A stretch of 24,356 bases of DNA from Flavobacteriales bacterium UBA720. Lineage in GTDB: Bacteria > Bacteroidota > Bacteroidia > Flavobacteriales > Weeksellaceae. Every line of letters starts with the position of its first letter. Position 1 is the first letter of the stretch. A program made the position numbers and the translations under genes. The stretch lies in the NCBI GenBank assembly GCA_002297505.1, contig DBLQ01000103.1, forward strand, positions 1 through 24,356. Direction: 5' to 3'. Positions 1-7,010 of the stretch are shown here, piece by piece. The notes under the pieces are model-generated. The model had not been told where the DNA came from. It made no database searches and saw only the letters and a list, made by a program, of their open reading frames with translations.

Positions 1-830
1 AGGAGGATGGCATCCGTGATTTCTTCTGTTTCCAAATGATCTTCAAAGTCAATGATCAGGACCAGAACCACTTCTTCGGGTGATTGATAGGTTGATAAGA
101 TCGTTTTGATTCTGATGATGGCCGGATCATCTTCCAGAAGTTTACTTATTTTTTGCCTTGTTTCCGGTGCGATACCTTCTCCCATCAGAAGACTTATGCT
201 TTCTCTTGCTAGGATCGACGAAACGAAAATCAGAATCAAACCTACAATGACCGATGCCACACCGTCCAGTTCCGGAATGCCGTATGCATGACCTATGCCC
301 ATCAGAATCATTACAACTGCCAGGCCTGCAACCGCAGCCCCGTCTTCGAACACAACCAGAAAACTGGATGGATCCTTGCTCTTGATGATAGAATCCCACC
401 AGCTTAAACCATTTCTTGTCTTGTTAAATTCTTTGATCGAGATGACCAGCGAGGTGCCTTCGAACACCATAGAAAGAACCAAAACAACATAGTTCCAAAA
501 AGGATTTTTCATCATCTCCGGCTCACGGATGTGCATGATACCCTGATAAATCGAAACGCCGCCTCCCAAGCCGAAAATCAGGATGGATACGACAAAAGAC
601 CAGAAGTAAAGTTCCTTACCATAGCCAAAGGGATGATTTTCGTCCGCAGGTTTTTTGCTTCTTTTGATGCCATATAACAGCAACAACTGATTGGTGGTAT
701 CCACCGTAGAATGGATACCTTCCGATATCATCGAAGAACTGTTTGTGAACGCGCCTGCGATAAATTTGGTCAGTGCAATCAGTAAATTTGCGGCCAGTGC
801 ACTGTAGATCGATTTGCGGTTATTAGCCAT
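1..830 (-). CDS. Cation diffusion facilitator (CDF) transporter, partial
   Basis: This is the N-terminal 276 residues of a CDF-family metal exporter, read leftwards from ATG 830-828; the C-terminus lies beyond base 1. It begins MANNRKSIYSALAANLL. TM2 carries S-E-G-I-H-S-T-V-D, the usual place for metal-binding His and Asp. A later helix has F-E-D-G-A-A-V-A-G in place of the HxxxD of zinc-specific members, which recalls the ZnT9-like branch (COG0053). About six membrane segments are visible, and the start of the cytoplasmic domain (E-T-R-Q-K-I onwards) follows. The family exchanges divalent metal (Zn, Fe or Mn) for protons at the inner membrane. It lies 33 bp downstream of the DUF202 gene on the same strand, so the two are probably co-transcribed. 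Family is certain; the metal is not predictable. Confidence 0.9.
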   Translation of the reverse strand, partial: MANNRKSIYSALAANLLIALTKFIAGAFTNSSSMISEGIHSTVDTTNQLLLLYGIKRSKKPADENHPFGYGKELYFWSFVVSILIFGLGGGVSIYQGIMHIREPEMMKNPFWNYVVLVLSMVFEGTSLVISIKEFNKTRNGLSWWDSIIKSKDPSSFLVVFEDGAAVAGLAVVMILMGIGHAYGIPELDGVASVIVGLILIFVSSILARESISLLMGEGIAPETRQKISKLLEDDPAIIRIKTILSTYQSPEEVVLVLIIDFEDHLETEEITDAIL

Positions 831-863
831 TTCAATTTCTTTTTATGATGATTCAACCGACTT

Positions 864-1241
864 TTAAATACTCTGAAAAAGATAGGCTATGAGAAAAATG
901 CTGACGGCTATCATCAAAACGGTTACGATGAGGATCAGCGAATTGTTGCCCATAAAAATATTATCCCTGATTTTTCTATGCGTCTGTTTATAGTTGATAT
1001 AGGATAGGATGAGGATGACAAGTCCGCTGGCCAAGAGGACAAGTCCTGTGACGCCTGAGTAGTCACGTCCCGGGTGACGGAGTATTTTATCACTATCAAT
1101 CAGCATGACCTGTTTAAGAAAGACAGAAAACTTGACAAGAATCAGCCCAAATCCCATTAACGCTACCGAAGTCCGAAGCCATGCAAGGAAAGTCCGCTCA
1201 TTAGCGAGATAATCAGAAGTTTTATTGTTCATATCGCCCAT
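864..1241 (-). CDS. DUF202 (YidH-like) inner-membrane protein
   Basis: A 125-aa protein with the DUF202 signature near the N-terminus: L-A-N-E-R-T-F-L-A-W-L-R-T-S-V-A-L, followed by G-F-G-L. Three membrane helices are visible, at about residues 22-44, 67-88 and 98-122. The family is small and membrane-bound and has no established biochemical role. The start is ATG 1241; a second ATG three codons in (MNNK) is equally plausible. The gene is upstream of, and 33 bp from, the CDF transporter on the same strand, so a shared transcript is likely. It is divergent from the gene at 1462. Confidence 0.85.
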   Translation of the reverse strand: MGDMNNKTSDYLANERTFLAWLRTSVALMGFGLILVKFSVFLKQVMLIDSDKILRHPGRDYSGVTGLVLLASGLVILILSYINYKQTHRKIRDNIFMGNNSLILIVTVLMIAVSIFLIAYLFQSI

Positions 1242-1330
1242 AATTTTTCAGTGTAGATTGTACCACTGCAAACCCTAATCCATAACGAATGAAGTCTTGA
1301 ATTTGTGGAAAATTAGTATTGTCAAGAAAT

Positions 1331-1358
1331 ATTTAAGACCTTAAATAAAGAATTTAAG
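1331..1358. promoter_or_regulatory. Alternating ATTTAAG/CTTAAAT repeats, possible operator
   Basis: Three 7-bp units alternate in orientation: ATTTAAG (1331-1337), CTTAAAT (1340-1346) and ATTTAAG (1352-1358). They lie in the region between the divergent DUF202 gene and the gene at 1462. The arrangement could bind a dimeric regulator or form a hairpin. The AT-rich context makes chance occurrence possible. Confidence 0.25.
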
Positions 1359-1409
1359 ATCCAAACCCGCTGTGGCACTGCGGTTGCAGACGTTAAGAAA
1401 AATTTAACT

Positions 1410-1417
1410 TATCTTTC
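1410..1417 (+). promoter_or_regulatory. Promoter -7 element for the gene at 1462
   Basis: TATCTTTC matches the Bacteroidota -7 box TAnnTTTG except at its last base. A TTG lies 23 bp upstream (1384-1386), at the long end of the accepted spacing. Transcription would start near 1424, which supports ATG 1462 as the start codon over the in-frame TTG at 1423. Confidence 0.4.
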
Positions 1418-1461
1418 CTCGCTTGATTGAACGAAATATAATCGAGACTAAAAATATCTTA

Positions 1462-2619
1462 ATGAAGCCAACTCAAATCATCCGTGTCAATACTGAAAAA
1501 CAAAAAAATGAATTTCTAAATTTCAGCGCCCGGTTATATCGTCTCGATCAGAACTACATACAGCCATTGCATCAGGATATCGAAGGCATTTTTGACCCTT
1601 CAAAAAATAAATCCTGGAAAGATGGGCAGTGCGAGCGATTTTTGTTTCAGCAGGATGGTGAGACGGTTGGTAGGGTAGCTGTGTTTATTCACTGCAAATA
1701 CAAGCAGGAACAGCCTACGGGCGGCTTTGGTTTTTTTGATTGTATCAATGACCAAAATGTTGCCAATATTATTTTCAATCATTGCAAATCATGGCTTCTG
1801 GAAAGAGGCATGGAAGCTATGGATGGCCCAATTAATTTCGGCGAGCGGGACAAATTCTGGGGACTTCTGGTACAAGGATTCAACGAGCCGCTGTATGGTA
1901 TGAATTACAATTTCCCTTACTACCAGCAGTTATTTGAAAATTATGGCTTCAAAAACTATTTTGATCAGCTGTGCTTTTCAAGGAAAATTAACGCAGAAGT
2001 ATCGAGGGTTTTCAAGGTGATGCACCGCAAGTACAGCAGCAACCCGGCGATCAAAGCGGTTCCGCTACAGAAAAATAATTTAAAGAAATTCGCAAGGGAC
2101 TTTGCCGAAGTCTACAATAAAGCGTGGACCTCACATGGAGAAGGTAAATATCTGGAGCCGGGCGAAGCCGTGAAAATGTTCAGGGAAATGACGCCGGTTA
2201 TCAACGAGCATATTTCATGGTTTGTATATGAAAACGAAAAGCCAATTGCGATTTGGCTCAATATTCCGGATCTTAATCAATGGTTCAAATACCTGGACGG
2301 AAAGTTGGGCCTCCTGCAGAAACTTAAATTTCTATGGTTAAAACAATTCCGGAAAAACACAAAGATGGTCGGAGTGGTCTTCGGCGTGGTTCCCGAATGG
2401 CAGAAAAAAGGTATTGAAGGTTACATGATCTGCGAAGGCACCGAACATATCAGACGACACACTGATTTTGAAACCATTGAGCTCCAATGGATCGGCGATT
2501 TTAATCCGAAGATGATCAAAATTGCAGAAAATCTGGAATCGGAAGTCACCCGAAAATTGACAACTTACAGATATCTTTTCGACCAGAACAAAAAATTTGA
2601 ACGGCATCCGGTGATTTAG
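1462..2619 (+). CDS. GNAT-like protein of the YghO type
   Basis: A 385-aa soluble protein resembling the YghO family, large GNAT-fold proteins with no known substrate. The most characteristic stretch is D-G-P-I-N-F-G-E-R-D-K-F-W-G-L-L-V-Q-G-F, followed by N-F-P-Y-Y-Q-Q-L-F-E-N-Y-G-F. The C-terminal half has GNAT-like features: W-L-N-I-P-D-L, then V-P-E-W-Q-K-K-G-I-E-G-Y-M near the acyl-CoA-binding position, and I-E-L-Q-W-I-G-D-F-N-P-K-M. The reading frame is open upstream to a TTG at 1423, but ATG 1462 (MKPTQII) is preferred because a promoter-like box lies just upstream at 1410. The gene stands alone. Acyltransferase activity is inferred from fold family only. Confidence 0.75.
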   Translation: MKPTQIIRVNTEKQKNEFLNFSARLYRLDQNYIQPLHQDIEGIFDPSKNKSWKDGQCERFLFQQDGETVGRVAVFIHCKYKQEQPTGGFGFFDCINDQNVANIIFNHCKSWLLERGMEAMDGPINFGERDKFWGLLVQGFNEPLYGMNYNFPYYQQLFENYGFKNYFDQLCFSRKINAEVSRVFKVMHRKYSSNPAIKAVPLQKNNLKKFARDFAEVYNKAWTSHGEGKYLEPGEAVKMFREMTPVINEHISWFVYENEKPIAIWLNIPDLNQWFKYLDGKLGLLQKLKFLWLKQFRKNTKMVGVVFGVVPEWQKKGIEGYMICEGTEHIRRHTDFETIELQWIGDFNPKMIKIAENLESEVTRKLTTYRYLFDQNKKFERHPVI

Positions 2620-2888
2620 AGTTATTTTTCAAATTTTTCGTGGTAGAGAACTTTGCGGTTCTAATTGTAAGTGTTAAAAAATAATTAATTTTTGTTGTTA
2701 TCACGGTCTAAGTAAACAAATCATATTAAAAGTAAATAAGTCAAATTACCTTCAGATGTGCTTTCGAAGAAATCGAGAACAAAAAAAACGCCAAAAAAAT
2801 GCCATTTGCTTTTGCGACATTAATTAACATAATTCGTTATTACAAAATACTTTTAAAATAAATTTCCAAAGAAATATCAACATACCTG

Positions 2889-2918
2889 TAAAACAAAAAA
2901 CTTCCCCGAAGGGAAGTA
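2889..2918 (-). terminator. Intrinsic terminator with UUCG tetraloop
   Basis: Read on the minus strand: ACTTCCC, loop TTCG, GGGAAGT, then a T tract. This is a perfect 7-bp stem capped by the very stable UUCG tetraloop. It is the most distal of three minus-strand hairpins after the SDR gene. Confidence 0.6.
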
Positions 2919-2931
2919 AAAACACAAATGA

Positions 2932-2960
2932 TGAAAAAACTCCCAGATTGGGAGATTGCA
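2932..2960 (-). terminator. Intrinsic terminator-like hairpin
   Basis: Read on the minus strand: CTCCC, loop AATCT, GGGAG, then TTTTTT. It lies about 75 bp beyond the SDR terminator. No upstream gene of its own is visible, so it is either a backup terminator or ends a short RNA. Confidence 0.5.
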
Positions 2961-3036
2961 AACATATTAAAAAAATAAACATATTTAATATGACCTTGCT
3001 CAGTTTTTTTTATTTTGTTTGAATAAGCCATTGATT

Positions 3037-3065
3037 CAAAAAGGTCATCGCAGAACGATGACCTT
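3037..3065 (-). terminator. Intrinsic terminator of the SDR gene
   Basis: Read on the minus strand: AAGGTCATCG, loop TTCTG, CGATGACCTT, then a short T run. The hairpin starts within 10 bp of the SDR stop codon at 3074, so it is the natural terminator of that gene. Confidence 0.75.
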
Positions 3066-3073
3066 ATTTATGA

Positions 3074-3982
3074 TTATGGCTGGCCACTGCCGCCGGCGGA
3101 ACCGTAGATCTGGCCGGTCGCAAAGCTTCCATTGTTATCCGCCAGCTGTACAAAGATTGACGCGAGTTCTGCAGGCTGACCGGGACGTCCGAAAGCGGTG
3201 TCTTCACCGAACTTAACCAGATTTTCCTGCGTCTGTCCGCCACTCACTTCCAGTGCGGTCCATACAGGTCCTGGCGCTACACCATTCACACGGATACCTT
3301 TCGGTCCAAGTTGCTTAGCGAGAGACTTCACGTAACTCGTAGTGGCGGCCTTGGTCTGGGCATAGTCATAAAGATCCGCCGAAGGATCATAAGCCTGCAC
3401 AGATGATAATCCGATGATGCTGGAACCAGGCTTCAGATGGGGCAGGGCCGCCTTGATAATCCAGAAAGGGGCGTAGATATTGGTTTTCATTGTCCGGTCA
3501 AAAGCTTCCGTGCTGATATCCAGAATGGACTCATTGCTTTTCTGATGTCCTGCATTGTTCACGAGAATATCCAGGCCACCTAATTGTTCGGCTGCATCAT
3601 TTACCAACTTTTCGCAAAAACTTTCTTCACGAAGATCGCCTGGGATGGCGACAGCTTTTTGGCCCGCTTCCTCAATCAGGGCTACCACTTCTATGGCATC
3701 GGATTCTTCTTCCGGCAGATAATTGATGGCTACATCGGCACCTTCCCTCGCAAATGCGATGGCTGCGGCGCGGCCTATCCCGGAGTCACCGCCTGTAATT
3801 AGGGCTTTTCTCCCAGCGAGACGGCCGGAACCTACGTAACTTTTCTCGCCGTGATCCGGCACAGGATCCATTTTCCCGGCAAGACCTGGAAAAGGTTGAA
3901 ACTGCTTGTTAAATGGTGGTTTAGGATGTTTGTCCCTCGGATCTTCTAATCCATTGGATCCGTTTGATACTTGATCATTCAT
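3074..3982 (-). CDS. SDR family oxidoreductase, general-stress type (YdaD/YghA-like)
   Basis: A 302-aa short-chain dehydrogenase/reductase. The N-terminal extension of about 55 residues, rich in Pro and Lys and holding P-F-P-G-L and M-D-P-V-P-D-H-G-E, is typical of the YdaD/YghA/YhxC branch. The Rossmann dinucleotide motif T-G-G-D-S-G-I-G is at 63-70 and N-N-A-G at 142-145. The catalytic set is Ser194, Tyr207 and Lys211 (Y-A-Q-T-K). An Asn at 168 (M-K-T-N-I-Y) completes the usual tetrad. The branch includes Bacillus general-stress proteins and E. coli NADP-dependent aldehyde reductase YghA; the substrate here is unknown. The gene is divergent from the LOV kinase across 221 bp, which invites the idea of shared control, but I see no clear operator. 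Confidence 0.9.
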   Translation of the reverse strand: MNDQVSNGSNGLEDPRDKHPKPPFNKQFQPFPGLAGKMDPVPDHGEKSYVGSGRLAGRKALITGGDSGIGRAAAIAFAREGADVAINYLPEEESDAIEVVALIEEAGQKAVAIPGDLREESFCEKLVNDAAEQLGGLDILVNNAGHQKSNESILDISTEAFDRTMKTNIYAPFWIIKAALPHLKPGSSIIGLSSVQAYDPSADLYDYAQTKAATTSYVKSLAKQLGPKGIRVNGVAPGPVWTALEVSGGQTQENLVKFGEDTAFGRPGQPAELASIFVQLADNNGSFATGQIYGSAGGSGQP

Positions 3983-4203
3983 AATAATATGATTTAGTGA
4001 TTAATATTGGTAAGCCGAGTAGTATACAATCAGCATTCCAACACCGGTTCTTTATTTTATTAAATTAAAAATCATAATAACTTACCGTTAATAATTTATT
4101 TGCTGCTGACCTCCGACCTGTCTACAAAAAATACTTGGAATAATTATTTACAATTTGATTATTAGGCACAATTCTGGTAACGCCTTCCTCAAAAAACAAT
4201 CAA

Positions 4204-5718
4204 TTGGACAACATTACTCATAACGATATCAATCTGTTTCGCGAAGCATTGGATTCCTCCAATTCCGGAATCATCATTACCGATAACAGCCTGGAAGACA
4301 ATCCAATCATCTATTGCAATAAAGCCTTTGAGAAAATCACAGGCTACACCCGCGAAGAAATCATTGGTCACAATTGCCGTTTCCTACAAAATAACGATCG
4401 CTCCCAGCCAGAAAGAGGAATCATTAAGAATTCTGTACAGGAAGGAACGGAAAGCCGAGTGATCATCAGAAATTATAAAAAGAATGGCAATCTTTTTTAC
4501 AATGAATTGTTCGTATCTCCGGTCAAAGATCAAAATGGTATAACAACCCATTTCATTGGCGTTCAGAATGATATCACCCATCTCAAAGAGATAGAATATG
4601 AACTCCGCGAAGAAAAAGCTTCAGTTGATAAGAAAGTAAATGATCGTACAAAAGAATTGCGCGAAAAGGAAATGTTTCTTTCCAGCATAGTTCAGACCGT
4701 GCGCGAAAGTCTGCTTGTTCTGGATAATAATTTTGAGGTTTTGAGCGCCAACAACCATTTCTTCAAAACATTTAAAGTGTCTTCTGAAGATACCATTGGT
4801 AAGGTGCTGTACGATCTTGGTAATAATCAGTGGGATATCCCGAAGTTGAGAGAATTGCTGATGAAGATCTTACCTACCAATAATCCCGTCATTGATTTCG
4901 TTGTAGAACATGATTTCCCGCATATTGGCAAGAAGACCATGATTCTTAATGCCCATCGTATCGAATTCGAAGGCGAATATAAAGACCGTATTTTGCTGGC
5001 TATTGAAGATGCAACGGAACGGACCGAAATCGAAAAAAGAAAAGACGATTTTCTTTCCATCGCAAGCCATGAGCTGAAAACACCGCTGACGAGCATCCAT
5101 GGATTGGTACAGTTGCTACAGAGGCTTCCCGATGAAAACAGCAATCCGCGGTACAAAGGTCTTCTGGACAAAGTAGCCGCACAGGTAGACCGCCTCAATA
5201 ATCTGATCACGGATCTGCTGGACACCTCAAAGATACAATCCGGGTATATCGAATCTCATAAGGAGAAGATACACCTTAATGACCTTGTCCAGAGTTGTGT
5301 AGATCAGATGACTATTGCCAATAAGGGTCACCACATCAAGCTGGATCTGTATACATTGGATGATCAGACTTTTGCTGATGAGCTACAGATCACTCAGGTC
5401 ATGAATAACCTGCTATCCAATGCCATCAAGTATTCGCCAAATAACGTAGAAATTGCAGTAAGTGTTTCCAAAGTTTCCGATTATCTGAAGGTTTCGGTAC
5501 GAGATCAGGGTCTGGGGATTGCAAAGGAAGATCAGGCTAAGATCTTTCAGCGTTTTTACAGATCCGGCGGTACGCAAAAGAAATTCCCGGGCATGGGCAT
5601 CGGACTCTACATCAGCAAAGAAATTATCGATAACCATGGCGGCTCTCTCTGGGTCGAATCCGAAATCGGCAAAGGTTCCGTCTTCAATTTTACCATACCT
5701 ACAAAAAGCAATCAGTAA
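4204..5718 (+). CDS. LOV-domain blue-light sensor histidine kinase
   Basis: A 504-aa soluble hybrid sensor with no membrane segment. The LOV domain (about 10-125) has G-H-N-C-R-F-L-Q with the photoactive Cys58. FMN-contact residues Asn90, Asn100 and Gln121 keep the spacings of plant phototropin LOV2 (32, 10 and 21). The second phosphate-contacting Arg is Lys75. A coiled-coil linker (126-156) leads to a second PAS domain (about 160-272). The HisKA phosphoacceptor is His289 in S-H-E-L-K-T-P. The ATPase domain shows the N box (Asn406), G1 (D434-Q-G-L-G) and G2 (G463-M-G-I-G-L). The start must be TTG 4204: the frame is closed upstream at 4156 with no ATG, and the first internal ATG (Met157) would delete the whole LOV domain. 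The receiver gene follows 2 bp later and is the likely partner. Light sensing is inferred from intact motifs. Confidence 0.93.
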   Translation: MDNITHNDINLFREALDSSNSGIIITDNSLEDNPIIYCNKAFEKITGYTREEIIGHNCRFLQNNDRSQPERGIIKNSVQEGTESRVIIRNYKKNGNLFYNELFVSPVKDQNGITTHFIGVQNDITHLKEIEYELREEKASVDKKVNDRTKELREKEMFLSSIVQTVRESLLVLDNNFEVLSANNHFFKTFKVSSEDTIGKVLYDLGNNQWDIPKLRELLMKILPTNNPVIDFVVEHDFPHIGKKTMILNAHRIEFEGEYKDRILLAIEDATERTEIEKRKDDFLSIASHELKTPLTSIHGLVQLLQRLPDENSNPRYKGLLDKVAAQVDRLNNLITDLLDTSKIQSGYIESHKEKIHLNDLVQSCVDQMTIANKGHHIKLDLYTLDDQTFADELQITQVMNNLLSNAIKYSPNNVEIAVSVSKVSDYLKVSVRDQGLGIAKEDQAKIFQRFYRSGGTQKKFPGMGIGLYISKEIIDNHGGSLWVESEIGKGSVFNFTIPTKSNQ

Positions 5719-5720
5719 TC

Positions 5721-6083
5721 ATGGAAAAAACTAAAATTGTAATTTGTGATGACGATTTGGGAATACTGGATGTTCTAGATCTGATCCTGGAGATGGAAGG
5801 TTTTGAAATTACGAAGGTATCGGACAGTACTTTACTGATGAATCATCTGGCTACGGATCAGCCCGACCTCCTGATCCTCGATCTTTGGATGCCGGTGCTT
5901 TCTGGCTATGATATCATTAAAATGCTGAGAAGTCATGACGAACAGTCCCATTTGCCGATATTGATTCTTTCCGCCAGCCGGAATGAGGAACAGACGGCGC
6001 TGGACGCAGGCGCTACAACATTTATGTCGAAGCCATTTAATATTGATGAGCTCGTAAAAACCGTGAAGGATCTTTTAGGCTAA
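5721..6083 (+). CDS. Single-domain response regulator (CheY-like receiver)
   Basis: A 120-aa stand-alone receiver with no output domain. The acidic pocket is D10-D11-D12, the phosphoacceptor is Asp54 in L-L-I-L-D-L-W-M-P, the switch residue is Ser84 (L-I-L-S-A-S), and the conserved lysine is Lys104 in S-K-P-F. All are in place, so phosphorylation should work. It starts 2 bp after the LOV kinase stop codon and is surely co-transcribed and probably its cognate partner. With no DNA-binding domain it must act through protein contacts or as a phosphorelay intermediate. It converges on the S24 repressor gene with only 7 bp between stop codons. Confidence 0.93.
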   Translation: MEKTKIVICDDDLGILDVLDLILEMEGFEITKVSDSTLLMNHLATDQPDLLILDLWMPVLSGYDIIKMLRSHDEQSHLPILILSASRNEEQTALDAGATTFMSKPFNIDELVKTVKDLLG

Positions 6084-6090
6084 AAATCAA

Positions 6091-6861
6091 TCAACGTTTT
6101 AGTTGAGTGTTAATATTTTTCAGATCTTTCTTGATGTCAATAAAAAGGTTCTGAATGTTGTGTGAAGAAAACTCGTCAGGATCATATTCCTGCGTAGAGA
6201 TGCTGCACGCAAATTCCCATATCTCCTTAATCTCTGTAAGCGGAATTTTATAAGGTTCGTAAAAATCATTATCGGCTTTTACGCAAATGGCATCGGCCTC
6301 GTGGAACTGAAACCTCTTATAAGTAATGCCATCATTCAGCGTTATAAAAACGTAAGTTTTATCGGTTTTCAGCTCGCTGAGATCTTCTACATATCTACCA
6401 ACAATATAGGTTCCGTCCTTGTACGGCGGCATAGAATCGCCGTCGGCAGGAAATGCACGGAATTTTCCATTTCTGAGGAATGGCAATGATATCGTCTGGA
6501 GACTTTCGATATATTCCGGATCACTGAATCCATTGAGATAGCCCATCGAAGCTTTTTGCGGGATGATTTCAATCTGGTTGTTCCCATCAGAATCTACAGT
6601 CACAGGAATGAGAATCTTGTTTTCAGCAAGTTTTATCATATCTTCCACAGGATATTTCTTCACATCGACGCTGATTAAGAGATCAACGCTTACCCCAAAA
6701 TACCTGGCAATCTTATTCAAAAGGTCCAGCGGCGGCTCAGAGGTTCCGTCTTCATATTTAGCGTAGCGAACCCTTGTAATTTCCAGGTCATCAGCAATAC
6801 GCTGCTGCGAAAATTGTTTTTTGGATCTTAAAAATCTTATGTTTTCGGGTAGATGCGACAT
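6091..6861 (-). CDS. XRE-S24 (LexA/CI-like) transcriptional repressor
   Basis: A 256-aa protein with an N-terminal XRE helix-turn-helix (about 5-62; F-S-Q-Q-R-I-A-D-D-L then Y-A-K-Y-E-D-G) and a C-terminal S24 peptidase-like domain (about 105-225). The catalytic Ser143 lies in G-D-S-M-P-P and Lys182 in I-T-Y-K-R-F. Where LexA-type repressors have the scissile Ala-Gly, this protein has A-S-M-G-Y-L (Met106-Gly107), so autocleavage is possible but not assured. A tail of about 30 residues (225-256) is predicted helical. Members of this family are self-cleaving or stress-sensitive repressors. The promoter and a candidate operator overlap directly upstream, consistent with autoregulation. It converges on the response regulator gene. 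Confidence 0.88.
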   Translation of the reverse strand: MSHLPENIRFLRSKKQFSQQRIADDLEITRVRYAKYEDGTSEPPLDLLNKIARYFGVSVDLLISVDVKKYPVEDMIKLAENKILIPVTVDSDGNNQIEIIPQKASMGYLNGFSDPEYIESLQTISLPFLRNGKFRAFPADGDSMPPYKDGTYIVGRYVEDLSELKTDKTYVFITLNDGITYKRFQFHEADAICVKADNDFYEPYKIPLTEIKEIWEFACSISTQEYDPDEFSSHNIQNLFIDIKKDLKNINTQLKR

Positions 6862-6868
6862 TGCTATT

Positions 6869-6909
6869 AATTATACCAACAAATATAATAAAAATGGTAC
6901 TAATTATAA
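6869..6909 (-). promoter_or_regulatory. Promoter and candidate operator of the S24 repressor
   Basis: On the minus strand TATATTTG (6887-6880) is an exact TAnnTTTG box. It is preceded at 19 bp by TTA in the -33 position and followed by ATG 6861, giving a very short leader. An imperfect inverted repeat, AATTATACC (6869-6877) and GGTACTAATT (6896-6905), brackets the -7 box. That is where an XRE dimer would block its own transcription. The promoter is well supported; the operator is inference. Confidence 0.6.
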
Positions 6910-7010
6910 CATTAATACGATTAGAAATAAGCAGCCGTTTATTATACTTTTTTAAAAAATTAAATTTTTGGCAGATTCTTTGTAATTTATTAAATACTAA
7001 ATTCAATACA

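Larger units (their letters stand above)
2620..3073. other. 454-bp intergenic region with several minus-strand hairpins
   Basis: This stretch is AT-rich and I see no convincing gene in it. It contains three GC-stem hairpins (listed separately), each followed by T residues when read on the minus strand. An AT-only inverted repeat CATATTAAA/TTTAATATG lies around 2963-2992. A TATGTTTG box on the minus strand, just upstream of the middle hairpin, could be a -7 element for a very short transcript. The first 200 bases (2620-2830) hold nothing I can name. Confidence 0.5.

Noticed and set aside
1423..1461. TTG start at 1423 for the YghO-type gene
   Set aside because: A promoter-like box lies at 1410-1417, so transcription would start at about this TTG; ATG 1462 fits better.
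2840..3031. 63-aa minus-strand open frame after the SDR gene
   Set aside because: It runs through three hairpins and AT-rich repeats, has no protein-like codon pattern, and sits where transcripts should end.
6861..7010. N-terminal extension of the lipoprotein gene
   Set aside because: The extension would put 50 residues before a clear lipoprotein signal peptide; ATG 7011 is the sensible start.
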